The notes beneath the pieces are model-generated. The model was given only the letters and a program-made list of their open reading frames with translations, was not told where the DNA came from and searched no databases. This document shows, one piece after another, positions 1 through 6,840 of a stretch of 9,029 nt of DNA (the first letter of the stretch is position 1; every line of letters starts with the position of its first letter). Source of the stretch: Candidatus Hydrogenedentota bacterium (GTDB lineage: Bacteria; Hydrogenedentota; Hydrogenedentia; Hydrogenedentales; SLHB01); the NCBI GenBank assembly GCA_013349485.1, contig DUZM01000274.1:1-9029 (forward strand), written 5' to 3'. A program made the position numbers and the translations under genes.

Positions 1-4
1 AGGC

Positions 5-56
5 GCCTTTGGCCGGAGCGACGTACTGAAGATACCGGCCTATGGCGTGCAAAGGC
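5..56. repeat. Interrupted inverted repeat at the window edge
   Basis: GCCTTTGGCCGG (5-16) can pair with CCGGCC (35-40) and, after a 10-nt bulge, AAAGGC (51-56). No T-tract follows, so it is not a clear terminator. It may be the end of an upstream transcription unit or an RNA fold. Nothing else recognisable lies in 57-237. Confidence 0.3.
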
Positions 57-237
57 TTCCATTACTTGTGAACACTAGGTTAAACACAAGAGTGGCTCAA
101 CCGGTTCCACCGGGTAACGTTCGCCGGCGCCGTCCCAGCGGCATTGCCAAATCCACCCGCGCGAAGAGAAGGCTACAATACCGCGTCCGTGCGTTACATC
201 CGTCAGGCGCTCATGCTTTAAAGATGCGCGCTTCGCG

Positions 238-257
238 TCACCGGCTCGAGTCGGTGA
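238..257. promoter_or_regulatory. Operator-like palindrome upstream of the radical SAM gene promoter
   Basis: TCACCGGCTCGAGTCGGTGA is a 20-bp palindrome in which nine of ten symmetric base pairs match. The tenth is G opposite T, so the two strands differ by one symmetric pair. The centre is CTCGAG. It ends 8 bp before a -35 hexamer at 266-271, which is where a dimeric activator, or a repressor contacting polymerase, could bind. The cognate regulator is not in the window and no known consensus was recognised. Confidence 0.5.
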
Positions 258-265
258 ATCGCACC

Positions 266-294
266 TTGACGGGCCGCCTGAATGTCCCTATGAT
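266..294 (+). promoter_or_regulatory. Sigma70-type promoter for the radical SAM gene
   Basis: TTGACG (266-271) and TATGAT (289-294) each match the sigma70 consensus at 5 of 6 positions, with an optimal 17-bp spacer. Transcription would start near 301, leaving a leader of about 65 nt before the ATG at 367. The promoter lies inside a spurious arginine-rich reading frame (47-346), which argues against that frame being a gene. Confidence 0.65.
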
Positions 295-366
295 ATTCTA
301 CAACGTGCGAGGGGGTGGTTGCGGTTGGGCTGCGAGACGGATCTGAGCCGTTAGGAGTAAAAGTCT

Positions 367-2049
367 ATGAGAAAACGTGTGCTTTTTCGCGTCGTTGACC
401 CGCGGTTTGCGCCGGATAATATCTATCGGTTTCAGGCGAGGAGGACGGCGCCGTTAGGCCCCGTGATGGTGGCCACCACGGCGTGTCGATCTCCTTATCA
501 CCCTCTGCCGTGGCTGGACGCGGAAGTTATTTGCGAGAACAACTATCGCCGCAGCCGCAAAGGCCCCCGCGACGAACGTGGCGCCCCGGATCACTTCGCG
601 TTGCAAGAACAGAGACGCGCCGAAGTCGTTGGCGTCTCGGCCAGCATATCCAACGCCGTCCCCCGGGCACTCGAAGTGATTCGCGCGTACCGAGCGATGC
701 CTGCCGGCACCAGGCCAAAAGCCATTATTGCCGGCGGCTGGCATGCCGGCGACCTCCCCGATGATTTCCTCGATGCAGGCGCCGATGCCGTGGTCCACGG
801 CGAAGCGGAGCCCGTGATTGCGGCCTTAATCGAAGCCCTGGTCGAGGAACGGGGACTGGCGGATATCCCGGGCATTTCCTACCGGGTGGATGGGCAAACG
901 ACCAGAAACCCCGTTTTTGATGCGCGCTACGACAATCCGAAGGATGCCGGGGCGCTCTTGGTGCCGCAAGAAGACATGGATCTGTTGCCCTATCCCGACT
1001 TCGACCTGGTGCGCTATGCCAAGGTCAGTTACTATCCCGTCTCGCGCGTCCGCGGTTGCCGGGGCCGATGCCGCTTTTGCCGCGTCAAGACCCCCCCAAG
1101 ATGGGTATCCCCGGACAGGTTTGTGCAGCACGTCGAGATCCTGTTCAGCCAAAAGCGGCGCTTTATGTTTATTGTCGACGACCACGCCGCCGAAGATCTC
1201 GAAGGCTTTAAGTCGGTGCTGAAGAAGCTGGCCGCGTTCCGGCGCGAACGGGGCGCGTGGCGGCTACAGTTGATGATCCAGGCTCGGGTATCGCTCGCGG
1301 AAGAGACTGTGGGCGACGTGGATATGCTGGACCTGCTCTGGCAAGCCGGCGTTCGGACGGCCGCCCTGGGTTTTGAATCGCCGATCCCTGAGGAGATCTG
1401 GGCGATGAAGAAGCCGTTGGCGCCCAGCAAAACATTGGGATGGGCCAAGCGATGGCGGAAATCCCCGATTCACGTCCACGCGATGATGATTTTCGCCTAT
1501 CCTATTCCCGCGGGCAAAAAGCAGCCCCTCAATAAGGCGGGCGAGCCCATGTCGGCCAAAGAACGGGCCGCAGTTTTCTGGAAAGCGATGCGCGCTTGGG
1601 GCGCGGACACCTATCAAGTACTTGCTTTTTCGCCGATTCCGGGCACGGAGGATTGGCGCGACTTGGAAAGCCAAGGGCGCATTCTCCACGAACTGGGTTG
1701 GGAGCAGTGGGACGGCCTGCACGTCGTCTACAAGCCGGACCCACCTATGACGGCGCAGCAAGTCCAGCGGCAAATCGGACATCTTCAACACAAATTCTAT
1801 GCGTTTCGATACCTCTGGCCGTTAGGCTGGGCGACCTTGGGCGTCCACTGGCTTCGCATTGTCCTTTTTACGCCGTTGATGCCGTTCATTTGGCTCGGAT
1901 CCCTGCCTTTCAAGGGAGGGAGCGCCGGGCGCGCCTGGCACTGGCCCCAAAAGACGTTTAGAAATTTCCTGCGGCACTTCCAAGCCAATTTAATTGTCCT
2001 GGTCGTTCAGAGGAAAATGCGCCTACTCAGGCGAAAGGCGCGCGACTAA
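367..2049 (+). CDS. B12-binding-domain-type radical SAM protein, substrate unknown
   Basis: This 560-aa protein carries a canonical radical SAM cluster motif CX3CX2C, in GCRGRCRFC with Cys231, Cys235 and Cys238. These cysteines should hold the [4Fe-4S] cluster that cleaves S-adenosylmethionine. Residues 1 to about 200 look like the Rossmann-type cobalamin-binding domain of the BchE/B12-radical SAM class, including IIAGGWHAG (around 120-128) and DAVVHGEAE. The DxHxxG histidine motif for base-off cobalamin is not visible, as in many members. The barrel region includes FGFES-like LGFES and SPIPGTEDW. The C-terminus has a hydrophobic stretch (about 488-514, GWATLGVHWLRIVLFTPLMP) and a basic end, suggesting membrane contact or a lipid-like substrate. 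Such proteins include methylases and ring-forming enzymes of pigment and hopanoid pathways. I cannot name the substrate. The start is supported by AGGAG at 353-357, 9 nt before the ATG. The family call is firm; the role is open. Confidence 0.88.
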   Translation: MRKRVLFRVVDPRFAPDNIYRFQARRTAPLGPVMVATTACRSPYHPLPWLDAEVICENNYRRSRKGPRDERGAPDHFALQEQRRAEVVGVSASISNAVPRALEVIRAYRAMPAGTRPKAIIAGGWHAGDLPDDFLDAGADAVVHGEAEPVIAALIEALVEERGLADIPGISYRVDGQTTRNPVFDARYDNPKDAGALLVPQEDMDLLPYPDFDLVRYAKVSYYPVSRVRGCRGRCRFCRVKTPPRWVSPDRFVQHVEILFSQKRRFMFIVDDHAAEDLEGFKSVLKKLAAFRRERGAWRLQLMIQARVSLAEETVGDVDMLDLLWQAGVRTAALGFESPIPEEIWAMKKPLAPSKTLGWAKRWRKSPIHVHAMMIFAYPIPAGKKQPLNKAGEPMSAKERAAVFWKAMRAWGADTYQVLAFSPIPGTEDWRDLESQGRILHELGWEQWDGLHVVYKPDPPMTAQQVQRQIGHLQHKFYAFRYLWPLGWATLGVHWLRIVLFTPLMPFIWLGSLPFKGGSAGRAWHWPQKTFRNFLRHFQANLIVLVVQRKMRLLRRKARD

Positions 2050-2053
2050 GGGT

Positions 2054-2077
2054 TTGCCGAACTTAGGCGGTTCGCAA
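2054..2077 (+). terminator. Weak stem-loop just after the radical SAM gene
   Basis: CGAAC (2058-2062) pairs with GTTCG (2070-2074) around a 7-nt loop. It can be extended by TTG/CAA across a single bulged C. It starts 5 nt past the stop codon, but no T-run follows. It could be a 3'-end or Rho-dependent hairpin. The rest of the interval to 2192, between this gene and the convergent flgM-like gene, shows nothing clear. Confidence 0.25.
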
Positions 2078-2192
2078 CGCCGTCTCGACGCGTTTCCATC
2101 GACGCTTGCCGTATGGGAAATGGGAACCGAAGCCAGACGTGATAATGTGCGGCTGATGCTGTCCGCTTTGAACTTTAGATTTGCTGCGGGGG

Positions 2193-2486
2193 CTACAGGA
2201 ATCCGGCGATCCGGGCGGCGACGTGCTCGACGATCTCCTGAACCTTGTAGGTATTTTGCTCGAGGTTTTTCCTCGCCTGGGCGATTTTGTCTGCATGTAT
2301 TTCCGAGCGGGTGTCGGCGGCGGCGATCTGGGCGGCGCTGGCCGCTTCTTGCGCCTCGCGGCTGATAGTCAGGCCGTCGTCGGCATTCACGGCCTTCTTC
2401 TTCGCCGCGCCAACCTTCTCCTTCGCGCCGGCCTGCTTCGAGTTGGCAGGCTCGGCCACGCCGCCGACCCTTTGTATGCCAACCAT
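2193..2486 (-). CDS. flgM: FlgM-like anti-sigma-28 factor
   Basis: This 97-aa protein resembles the flagellar anti-sigma factor FlgM, which binds FliA (sigma28) in the cytoplasm and is exported through the flagellum once the hook is finished. Visible features are a disordered, Lys/Ala-rich N-terminal half, a DGLTISREAQ segment (37-46) like the D-x-hydrophobic-S-x-x-A motif of FlgM, and the C-terminal helix pair IHADKIAQARKNLEQNTYKV (63-82) followed by VEHVAARIAGFL. That part matches the family pattern ending in G-T-Y-x-V then I-A-x-x-L. The length is typical. GGGAG (2499-2495) lies 8 nt before the ATG. The gene stands alone, convergent with the radical SAM gene and without flagellar neighbours, but it has a sigma28-type promoter upstream, which independently supports the call. 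Assignment rests on motif memory, not a search. Confidence 0.75.
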   Translation of the reverse strand: MVGIQRVGGVAEPANSKQAGAKEKVGAAKKKAVNADDGLTISREAQEAASAAQIAAADTRSEIHADKIAQARKNLEQNTYKVQEIVEHVAARIAGFL

Positions 2487-2552
2487 GTCGCTTGCTCCCG
2501 GTTATGCTCGGCCACGCAGTGCCAAAACGTGTTTCCAGTCCGTTTATGAGTA

Positions 2553-2580
2553 TTATCGGCATAGCGGGGCCGTGGCTTTA
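2553..2580 (-). promoter_or_regulatory. FliA (sigma28) promoter for the flgM-like gene
   Basis: On the minus strand, TAAAGCCA (2580-2573) is followed after 12 nt by GCCGATAA (2560-2553). The second element is an exact match to the sigma28 -10 consensus, and TAAA is the core of its -35. The TAAA-to-GCCGATAA gap is 16 nt, against the usual 15. Transcription would begin near 2546, about 60 nt upstream of the ATG. FliA-dependent expression of flgM is known in enteric bacteria. Confidence 0.65.
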
Positions 2581-2581
2581 G

Positions 2582-2822
2582 CGCGGTTCCCGCGTCCGGC
2601 CCGCCCCGTCTCGAACCTCGGTATTCGCGACGTATGGCGCGCAGGTGAATTCTGCGCGGCCCGGCGTCGAGGTTCGGCGCGTTTTTGGAAATATGGCCAA
2701 AGGGTGCAAGCAGTACGGAGCACTTCGCCCCGGGCCTTTCCCGGGGTCTTCGAGAGGCACCCTGCGGGGTCGCCTCAGTGAAAGCCATAGTCCAACCTAT
2801 TGGCGCTGCGCCTGTTATGGCT
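2582..2822. repeat. Cluster of strong inverted repeats in a gene-free stretch (candidate structured RNA)
   Basis: No convincing gene lies between 2581 and 3097. This part contains CGCGG-ttc-CCGCG (2582-2594); CGAACCTCG (2612-2620) with CGAGGTTCG (2668-2676), enclosing CGCGCAG (2638-2644) with CTGCGCG (2652-2658) and followed by TTTTT at 2682-2686; CCCCGGG-ccttt-CCCGGGG (2728-2746); GAGGCACCC (2754-2762) with GGGT-c-GCCTC (2767-2776); and AGCCATA (2783-2789) with TATGGCT (2816-2822). GGGTGC (2702-2707) could instead pair with GCACCC (2757-2762). It may be a non-coding RNA, a regulatory leader or a REP-like element. Strand and boundaries are unknown, and no known RNA family was recognised. Confidence 0.4.
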
Positions 2823-2918
2823 GGCCTAGTGCAGTTCCGAATCTGGCAGGGCGCGCGATTAACCAATGATAACGCCGCGATCCGGGCGTCCATTTCATTT
2901 TGACCCGAAAAATAGAGC

Positions 2919-2947
2919 TTGACAAACGGCCCCGCAAGTAGTAATTC
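2919..2947 (+). promoter_or_regulatory. Candidate promoter for the HU gene
   Basis: A perfect -35 hexamer TTGACA lies at 2919-2924. The -10 is less clear: AGTAAT (2940-2945) matches 4 of 6 after a 15-bp spacer, and TAATTC (2942-2947) is weaker after 17 bp. The leader to the ATG at 3098 would be about 145 nt. A second start site closer to the gene cannot be excluded. Confidence 0.45.
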
Positions 2948-3097
2948 ATTGAAAAGAAGCGAAAGAGGTCGTGCAGGCTCCGGGGGTGCCGATAGAGGCG
3001 GAAGCGGCGTGTATCAGAGGCGCTGTTTGCGCGGCAATGGGGCAACGGACGTGCACGGGGCGCAGGTCTAAGATACTAATGGGAAGGAGAGACAGCT

Positions 3098-3394
3098 ATG
3101 GCAGGAGCGAAACCTATGACGAAGGCTCAGATTGTCGCCAAGTTGGCGGACAGCGTTGGTCTGTCGAAGGCGAAGATGAACGAGGTGCTTGCAGCGCTCG
3201 CGGAACTTGCCTATAAAGAGGCCAAGAAAGGTTTCACGATTCCGGGTCTGGGCAAGTTGGTGGTCGTGTCGCGGAAGGCGCGTATGGGCCGCAACCCGGC
3301 GACGGGGGAACCCATCAAGATTCCGGCCAAGCGGGTGTTGAAGTTCCGGATTGCCAAGGCGTGCAAAGACGCAGTCACGCCGACGAAGAAATAG
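3098..3394 (+). CDS. HU-family DNA-binding protein
   Basis: This 98-aa protein is a histone-like, nucleoid-associated protein that binds and bends DNA as a dimer. The helical dimerisation half starts at MTKAQIVAKLADSVGLSKAK (7-26). The beta part has FTIPGLGKLVV (46-56). The arm carries RMGRNPATGEPIKIPAKRV (62-80), with the conserved Pro67 that in HU/IHF proteins intercalates into the minor groove. A short N-terminal extension (MAGAKP) makes it slightly longer than the usual 90-95 residues. AAGGAG (3084-3089) lies 8 nt before this ATG and too close to the internal ATG at codon 7, so the first ATG is chosen. The gene is monocistronic: it has its own candidate promoter and a strong terminator directly downstream. 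HU versus IHF-like cannot be separated by eye. Confidence 0.95.
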   Translation: MAGAKPMTKAQIVAKLADSVGLSKAKMNEVLAALAELAYKEAKKGFTIPGLGKLVVVSRKARMGRNPATGEPIKIPAKRVLKFRIAKACKDAVTPTKK

Positions 3395-3419
3395 GCGGAG
3401 AAGGACCTACGTCGAGCCA

Positions 3420-3454
3420 GCCCCGCGGGATGTTTTCCGCGGGGCCGTTTTTTT
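3420..3454 (+). terminator. Intrinsic terminator of the HU gene
   Basis: A perfect 9-bp stem, GCCCCGCGG (3420-3428) with CCGCGGGGC (3437-3445), encloses an 8-nt loop. It is followed by CG and seven T residues (3448-3454). It sits 25 nt after the HU stop codon and separates HU from the kinase gene. Confidence 0.92.
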
Positions 3455-3479
3455 GTAGCTCGTCGGGATGCGCGGCATA

Positions 3480-3488
3480 TGTTAGAAT
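3480..3488 (+). promoter_or_regulatory. Extended -10 promoter for the kinase gene
   Basis: TGTTAGAAT is an extended -10 element (TGn followed by TAGAAT, 5 of 6 to TATAAT). It lies between the HU terminator and the kinase start, with no good -35. Transcription would start near 3495. An almost identical element (TGATAGAAT) precedes the methyltransferase gene at 8571-8579. Confidence 0.5.
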
Positions 3489-3528
3489 CGTATTGATAGA
3501 TCCGTGCAAGCAGAAGGGACGACTGCGG

Positions 3529-4485
3529 ATGACGGAGCGGGAAGGGTCGAGGGTCCCCGGCGTCATGGGGCGGTTCAATCCCGGCGACACCATAGCGAAG
3601 CGCTATCGCGTGCAACGAATGCTTGGCCGCGGGGGAATGGGTGAAGTGTACCTCGTCCAAGATCGCCGCACCGGGCAGCGACTGGCCCTGAAAACGCTTC
3701 TCACGCAGTATGCGCAGCACAACCGGGCGGTTCAGCGTTTTGCCCGGGAAGTGAACGTTGTACGCCAGTTGAATCATCCCTGCATCATCAAGGTTTACGA
3801 CGCCGGCCGGATCGATGCGCTGCTCTACTACACGATGGACTATGTCGAAGGCAAGAGCCTGCGTGCGTGGCTCCAACAGCGGGGGCGGCTTGGTGTGGGT
3901 TCGACGGTGCGTATCTTGAGCCTGCTCTGCCACGCGCTCGAACACGCCCATCAATTCACCATCCACCGGGACCTGTCGCCAGACAACATCATGATACTAA
4001 GAGACGGGGCCATCAAGCTGGTGGATTTCGGGCTCGCAAAAGTCCTCAATGATGAGACCGCCTTTACCCGGATTGGCGTGCGATTGGGGAAGATGCAGTA
4101 CAGCGCACCCGAGCAGAACCGGAGCGCGGCGGAAGTCGACCGCCGCGCCGACATATACTCGGTCGGGGTGATGTTCTTCGAGCTGTTGACGGGACAATTC
4201 CCGAAACCGGGCCAGCGGTTGACCGAACTCGTTCCCGTATTGCCGCCCGAGTGCGACGCGTTTGTCGAGAAAACCATGGCCCGGGCGCCCGAAGATCGGT
4301 TCGCCGATGCAAAGGAAACCCGCGCGGCCCTCGCACAGGTCTACAGAGCCTATGTCGGCAAACAGAAACCGCCCGAAGCAGAGCCGCCGCCGCGCCCGAG
4401 GCTGCGCAGCCGGATCCGGCAGCGGCTTGCCGCCTTCTGGCGGCGCATCATTCCGCGTTCCAGAAAGCGCCGTGCGCAACAGTGA
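3529..4485 (+). CDS. Soluble Hanks-type serine/threonine protein kinase
   Basis: This 318-aa protein is a eukaryotic-like Ser/Thr kinase that phosphorylates proteins using ATP. Visible motifs are the glycine loop GRGGMGEVY (33-41), the ATP-anchoring lysine in ALK (Lys55), the catalytic loop HRDLSPDN (146-153, catalytic Asp148 and Asn153), DFG (166-168) and the APE segment SAPEQ. All key residues are present. Serine replaces the usual lysine two residues after Asp148, a variant also known from active-looking bacterial kinases. The kinase domain fills about residues 20-280. A proline-rich linker and a very basic tail follow (about 282-318), with no transmembrane helix and no PASTA or other sensor domain, so it is probably cytoplasmic. 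The frame is open upstream to 3361, but that would cross the HU terminator. The ATG at 3529 has GAAGGGA (3513-3519) as a Shine-Dalgarno site. Its targets are unknown. Confidence 0.92.
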   Translation: MTEREGSRVPGVMGRFNPGDTIAKRYRVQRMLGRGGMGEVYLVQDRRTGQRLALKTLLTQYAQHNRAVQRFAREVNVVRQLNHPCIIKVYDAGRIDALLYYTMDYVEGKSLRAWLQQRGRLGVGSTVRILSLLCHALEHAHQFTIHRDLSPDNIMILRDGAIKLVDFGLAKVLNDETAFTRIGVRLGKMQYSAPEQNRSAAEVDRRADIYSVGVMFFELLTGQFPKPGQRLTELVPVLPPECDAFVEKTMARAPEDRFADAKETRAALAQVYRAYVGKQKPPEAEPPPRPRLRSRIRQRLAAFWRRIIPRSRKRRAQQ

Positions 4486-4666
4486 GAGGCGGTCGCGTCT
4501 ATCATGGTCCATTCGCACGGCGAGGTCTCTCCGCTACGCGCCGGCCTTGCCCGCTCTCACGAAGGGAGATTGTTTGGCGCGCGCTGGACGCCTCAGGTGG
4601 CCATGTGGTCGTAGGAGAGCGTTGTTGAGCAAGCGTATCGCAGTCTCTGCCAAACGCATTCGATGA

Positions 4667-6796
4667 CTACTGCCCTTGCCCCGCCGTGTATACATACACC
4701 CAGTAGGTATACTCATCCCACCGGGCGCCGTTCTTTGCGGTGAGCGTGACTGTGACGCGCTCTTTCCCTTGCGTCACGTTCCCAGGCAACTCGAAGTCGG
4801 TGTCTCGCCACGTGTCGCGGGCGTGCCCGGCCGGAATATACCAGTCTCCGAGCTCGGCGCCGTCCGCGGATACCGTCACGCGCTGTGGGTCCGTGAAGAG
4901 GGGCTCAGGACGCCCCGGCCCGAGGTCGCCGTGTGCGTCGAATCCATAGTATGACCGGCGTCGCAGCCTGACGCCCGCGTTGTCCGGCGAGATCGCAACT
5001 GTGAACGTGCAGGATCTCGACCACACCCGGCCGGTATCTTTGACGGTGGCCGCTCGATCGCGCGGCGCGTCCGCGGTCTTAGGCAACTGGTAGCTTCCCT
5101 CGTAGGGCAGTGTCCGATGCTCCTCGCGGACGGCGCCTTCGCACGTGTACGCGTGCGCGCTTTCTGATGCGGCATCGCCGATGTCCACTTCGTCCGTCAA
5201 TACGAGTGCGGGCACGTCGCGCTGATAGAAGAAAGCGGTGGCGCTGTAGTTGGCGATGGCCTCGCCGCCGCCGCCGTGCTCGAGGTCGAATCGAAACGAT
5301 CTCGCATACGGTACGACGTCGCCGACGTGAAACCGGTACATCACGCAATGGTCTTCCCCGGCCACAACGTGCAGCGGATAGCCGTGCGTCGGGTATGCGA
5401 AGGGCTTGTCATGGTGGGGCGTATCGTACCAGCCCCAGTTGAAATACTCCTCGGTGCCCGTGCTTGCCACGACAGGCGTCCGGCTATCATCCACGTAGAA
5501 CCGGGCGTCGCCCTCGAGGTGCCCGCGAAAAACCTCCTGATTGTACGGTGAGGTGCGGTGCACCGTCGAGAACGTGATGACGCAGCCCACGTAATGCCCT
5601 TGGCCGCGCGTGTCCAGCACGCAAAAATCCTCGCGGAACCGCAACGGGTTTTCCTGCCGCCAGTGAGCATTAAAGTAGGCGGCGTTCTCGGGGTACGCGG
5701 CTTCCTCGTGAAGGATCGCGAACTCGACGTCGATAGTCTCGTCGTCGGCGCAACTCAGGAGGTCGATGCGCGCGGATTTCCAGTAGGGCATGGGAAAGCG
5801 GCAATACAGCCAGCCCTCCTGATCCTGGCCGACGAAAAGACTCCGGGGCTGCACCGTGCCCCCGATGTACCGGTCCGTTTCCATGAGTGTGGGGTCGGCG
5901 TGTTTGACTGCATCAAGCGCCCGTGGGCAGCCGAGGGCGAAAAAGGTGCTGACCGGCGAGTCGATGTGGGGCGCCGGGCGTCCGTCCCAATAGGCGCGCA
6001 GGACCACCTTGCCCGCGTGTTCGAGCGCACCGTCGGGAAACCGCAATTTGAGTTGCGTGACTGCGCCCGCGCCGCTCAGGTCTGCGACCGTCGAAACACC
6101 TCGCGGCGCAAGCCGCAGAACGCCGGTCAGTTCCTTTGTGCCCGCCAGATGAGGCGGCTTGTCCGGGTTGGCCCACCAAGGGAAGGCTTTCTTGACGGCT
6201 AGCGCCGGGTCGAATGGGGCCACCGAGGCGCTGGCCCTGTATTTGTGAGCGAAAATAGTCAAGAAGTGGGGTTTTTCCATCTCGTCCGTTGTAAGTTTGC
6301 AGCCCGTCGTGTACGGGATGGGCACATAGGACCACGAAGACCCGTGGTCCTCGTCTTCCTTGCCAACAAACGGCTTGACGAAAGGAGTCTTTTCCCCGCT
6401 GTGCATCTCCACAAACGGCATAGTGAAACTGGGCTTTTCCGAACCCTCAAGGTATGCGAGCAGATTCCCCTTGTGGCCGATGGTACGGACCACGTAAACA
6501 CACCCCGGCCCCTCTTCCTCGAATAAGACGTACTCGTCGCCATCCTTGTACAGGTACGAATACGCCGCCTCAAACCCGTCATTGTTGCCGCCCGTCACGT
6601 CGTGGCTGCTGGTCCCCACGAACGTGACGCCTTCGCGAAGGAGCGGCAGGCCCGCCAGATCCGATATAACCTCGGCGCCTATCGGGACGGCGTGTTTGTC
6701 GGCGTGGGCCTTTTCAGTCCACAGCAACGCCGCCATAGCAAGGGCCAACGCGGGCAGTATGTGCCAGTCTACAATCATCGACAGCGGTTCTAGCAT
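4667..6796 (-). CDS. Secreted DUF2961 (GH172-type) glycoside hydrolase
   Basis: This 709-aa protein matches the DUF2961 family, whose characterised members form GH172 (alpha-fructofuranosidase/difructose anhydride enzymes and exo-acting D-arabinofuranosidases). The N-terminus has a hydrophobic export signal ending AHA (cleavage near residue 32). The family segment STGTEEYFNWGW (from Ser445, Glu449 and Glu450) is the counterpart of the GTGTEDYF motif thought to contain catalytic acid residues. EGDARFYVDDSRTP just before it and DVVPYARSFRFDLEHGG after it are also typical. The protein is longer than the roughly 400-aa single-unit enzymes. Residues from about 560 on (VDIGDAASESAHAY onward) look like an added beta-sandwich. 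A TTG at 6802 also starts the frame, but AAAGG (6809-6805) is 8 nt from the ATG at 6796 and only 2 nt from the TTG, so the ATG is preferred. The protein is likely extracytoplasmic. Its substrate is inferred only from family and neighbour. Confidence 0.85.
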   Translation of the reverse strand: MLEPLSMIVDWHILPALALAMAALLWTEKAHADKHAVPIGAEVISDLAGLPLLREGVTFVGTSSHDVTGGNNDGFEAAYSYLYKDGDEYVLFEEEGPGCVYVVRTIGHKGNLLAYLEGSEKPSFTMPFVEMHSGEKTPFVKPFVGKEDEDHGSSWSYVPIPYTTGCKLTTDEMEKPHFLTIFAHKYRASASVAPFDPALAVKKAFPWWANPDKPPHLAGTKELTGVLRLAPRGVSTVADLSGAGAVTQLKLRFPDGALEHAGKVVLRAYWDGRPAPHIDSPVSTFFALGCPRALDAVKHADPTLMETDRYIGGTVQPRSLFVGQDQEGWLYCRFPMPYWKSARIDLLSCADDETIDVEFAILHEEAAYPENAAYFNAHWRQENPLRFREDFCVLDTRGQGHYVGCVITFSTVHRTSPYNQEVFRGHLEGDARFYVDDSRTPVVASTGTEEYFNWGWYDTPHHDKPFAYPTHGYPLHVVAGEDHCVMYRFHVGDVVPYARSFRFDLEHGGGGEAIANYSATAFFYQRDVPALVLTDEVDIGDAASESAHAYTCEGAVREEHRTLPYEGSYQLPKTADAPRDRAATVKDTGRVWSRSCTFTVAISPDNAGVRLRRRSYYGFDAHGDLGPGRPEPLFTDPQRVTVSADGAELGDWYIPAGHARDTWRDTDFELPGNVTQGKERVTVTLTAKNGARWDEYTYWVYVYTAGQGQ

Positions 6797-6826
6797 GGTC
6801 AATACCTTTCTTGTCGCCCCTATCGC

Positions 6827-6840
6827 CTCCCCGTGGGGAG
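6827..6840. promoter_or_regulatory. Short palindrome before the DUF2961 gene
   Basis: CTCCCC-GT-GGGGAG is a perfect 6+6 bp palindrome with a 2-bp centre, 31-44 nt upstream of the preferred ATG. The centre is too short for a good RNA hairpin, so a protein-binding site is more likely if it is functional at all. Confidence 0.3.

Noticed and set aside
47..346. Open frame for a 99-residue arginine-rich protein
   Set aside because: Composition is unlike a folded protein, no family is recognisable, no good ribosome site was seen, and a strong promoter and palindrome for the next gene lie inside it.
2181..2549. 122-residue plus-strand open frame opposite the flgM-like gene
   Set aside because: Shadow of the flgM-like coding sequence, which has the family pattern and a proper ribosome site.
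2605..2625. tRNA T-loop-like GGTTCGAGA on the minus strand
   Set aside because: The flanking bases do not form a T-stem, and no acceptor, D or anticodon arm is present.
2387..2893. 168-residue minus-strand open frame
   Set aside because: Arginine/proline-rich and low in structure. It overlaps the flgM-like gene in another frame, crosses the sigma28-type promoter and spans the hairpin cluster.
3361..3528. N-terminal extension of the kinase to 374 residues
   Set aside because: It would overlap the end of HU and run through its intrinsic terminator. The ATG at 3529 has a Shine-Dalgarno site and leaves a complete kinase domain.
3964..3987. Kinase as a pseudokinase because HRDLSPDN lacks the usual lysine
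   Set aside because: The catalytic Asp and Asn are kept, and serine at this position occurs in other bacterial kinases, so loss of activity is not indicated.
4262..4666. 134-residue plus-strand open frame overlapping the kinase end
   Set aside because: Mostly an alternate-frame shadow with many Arg/Ser residues. The non-overlapping part (4486-4666) shows no promoter, ribosome site or recognisable domain.
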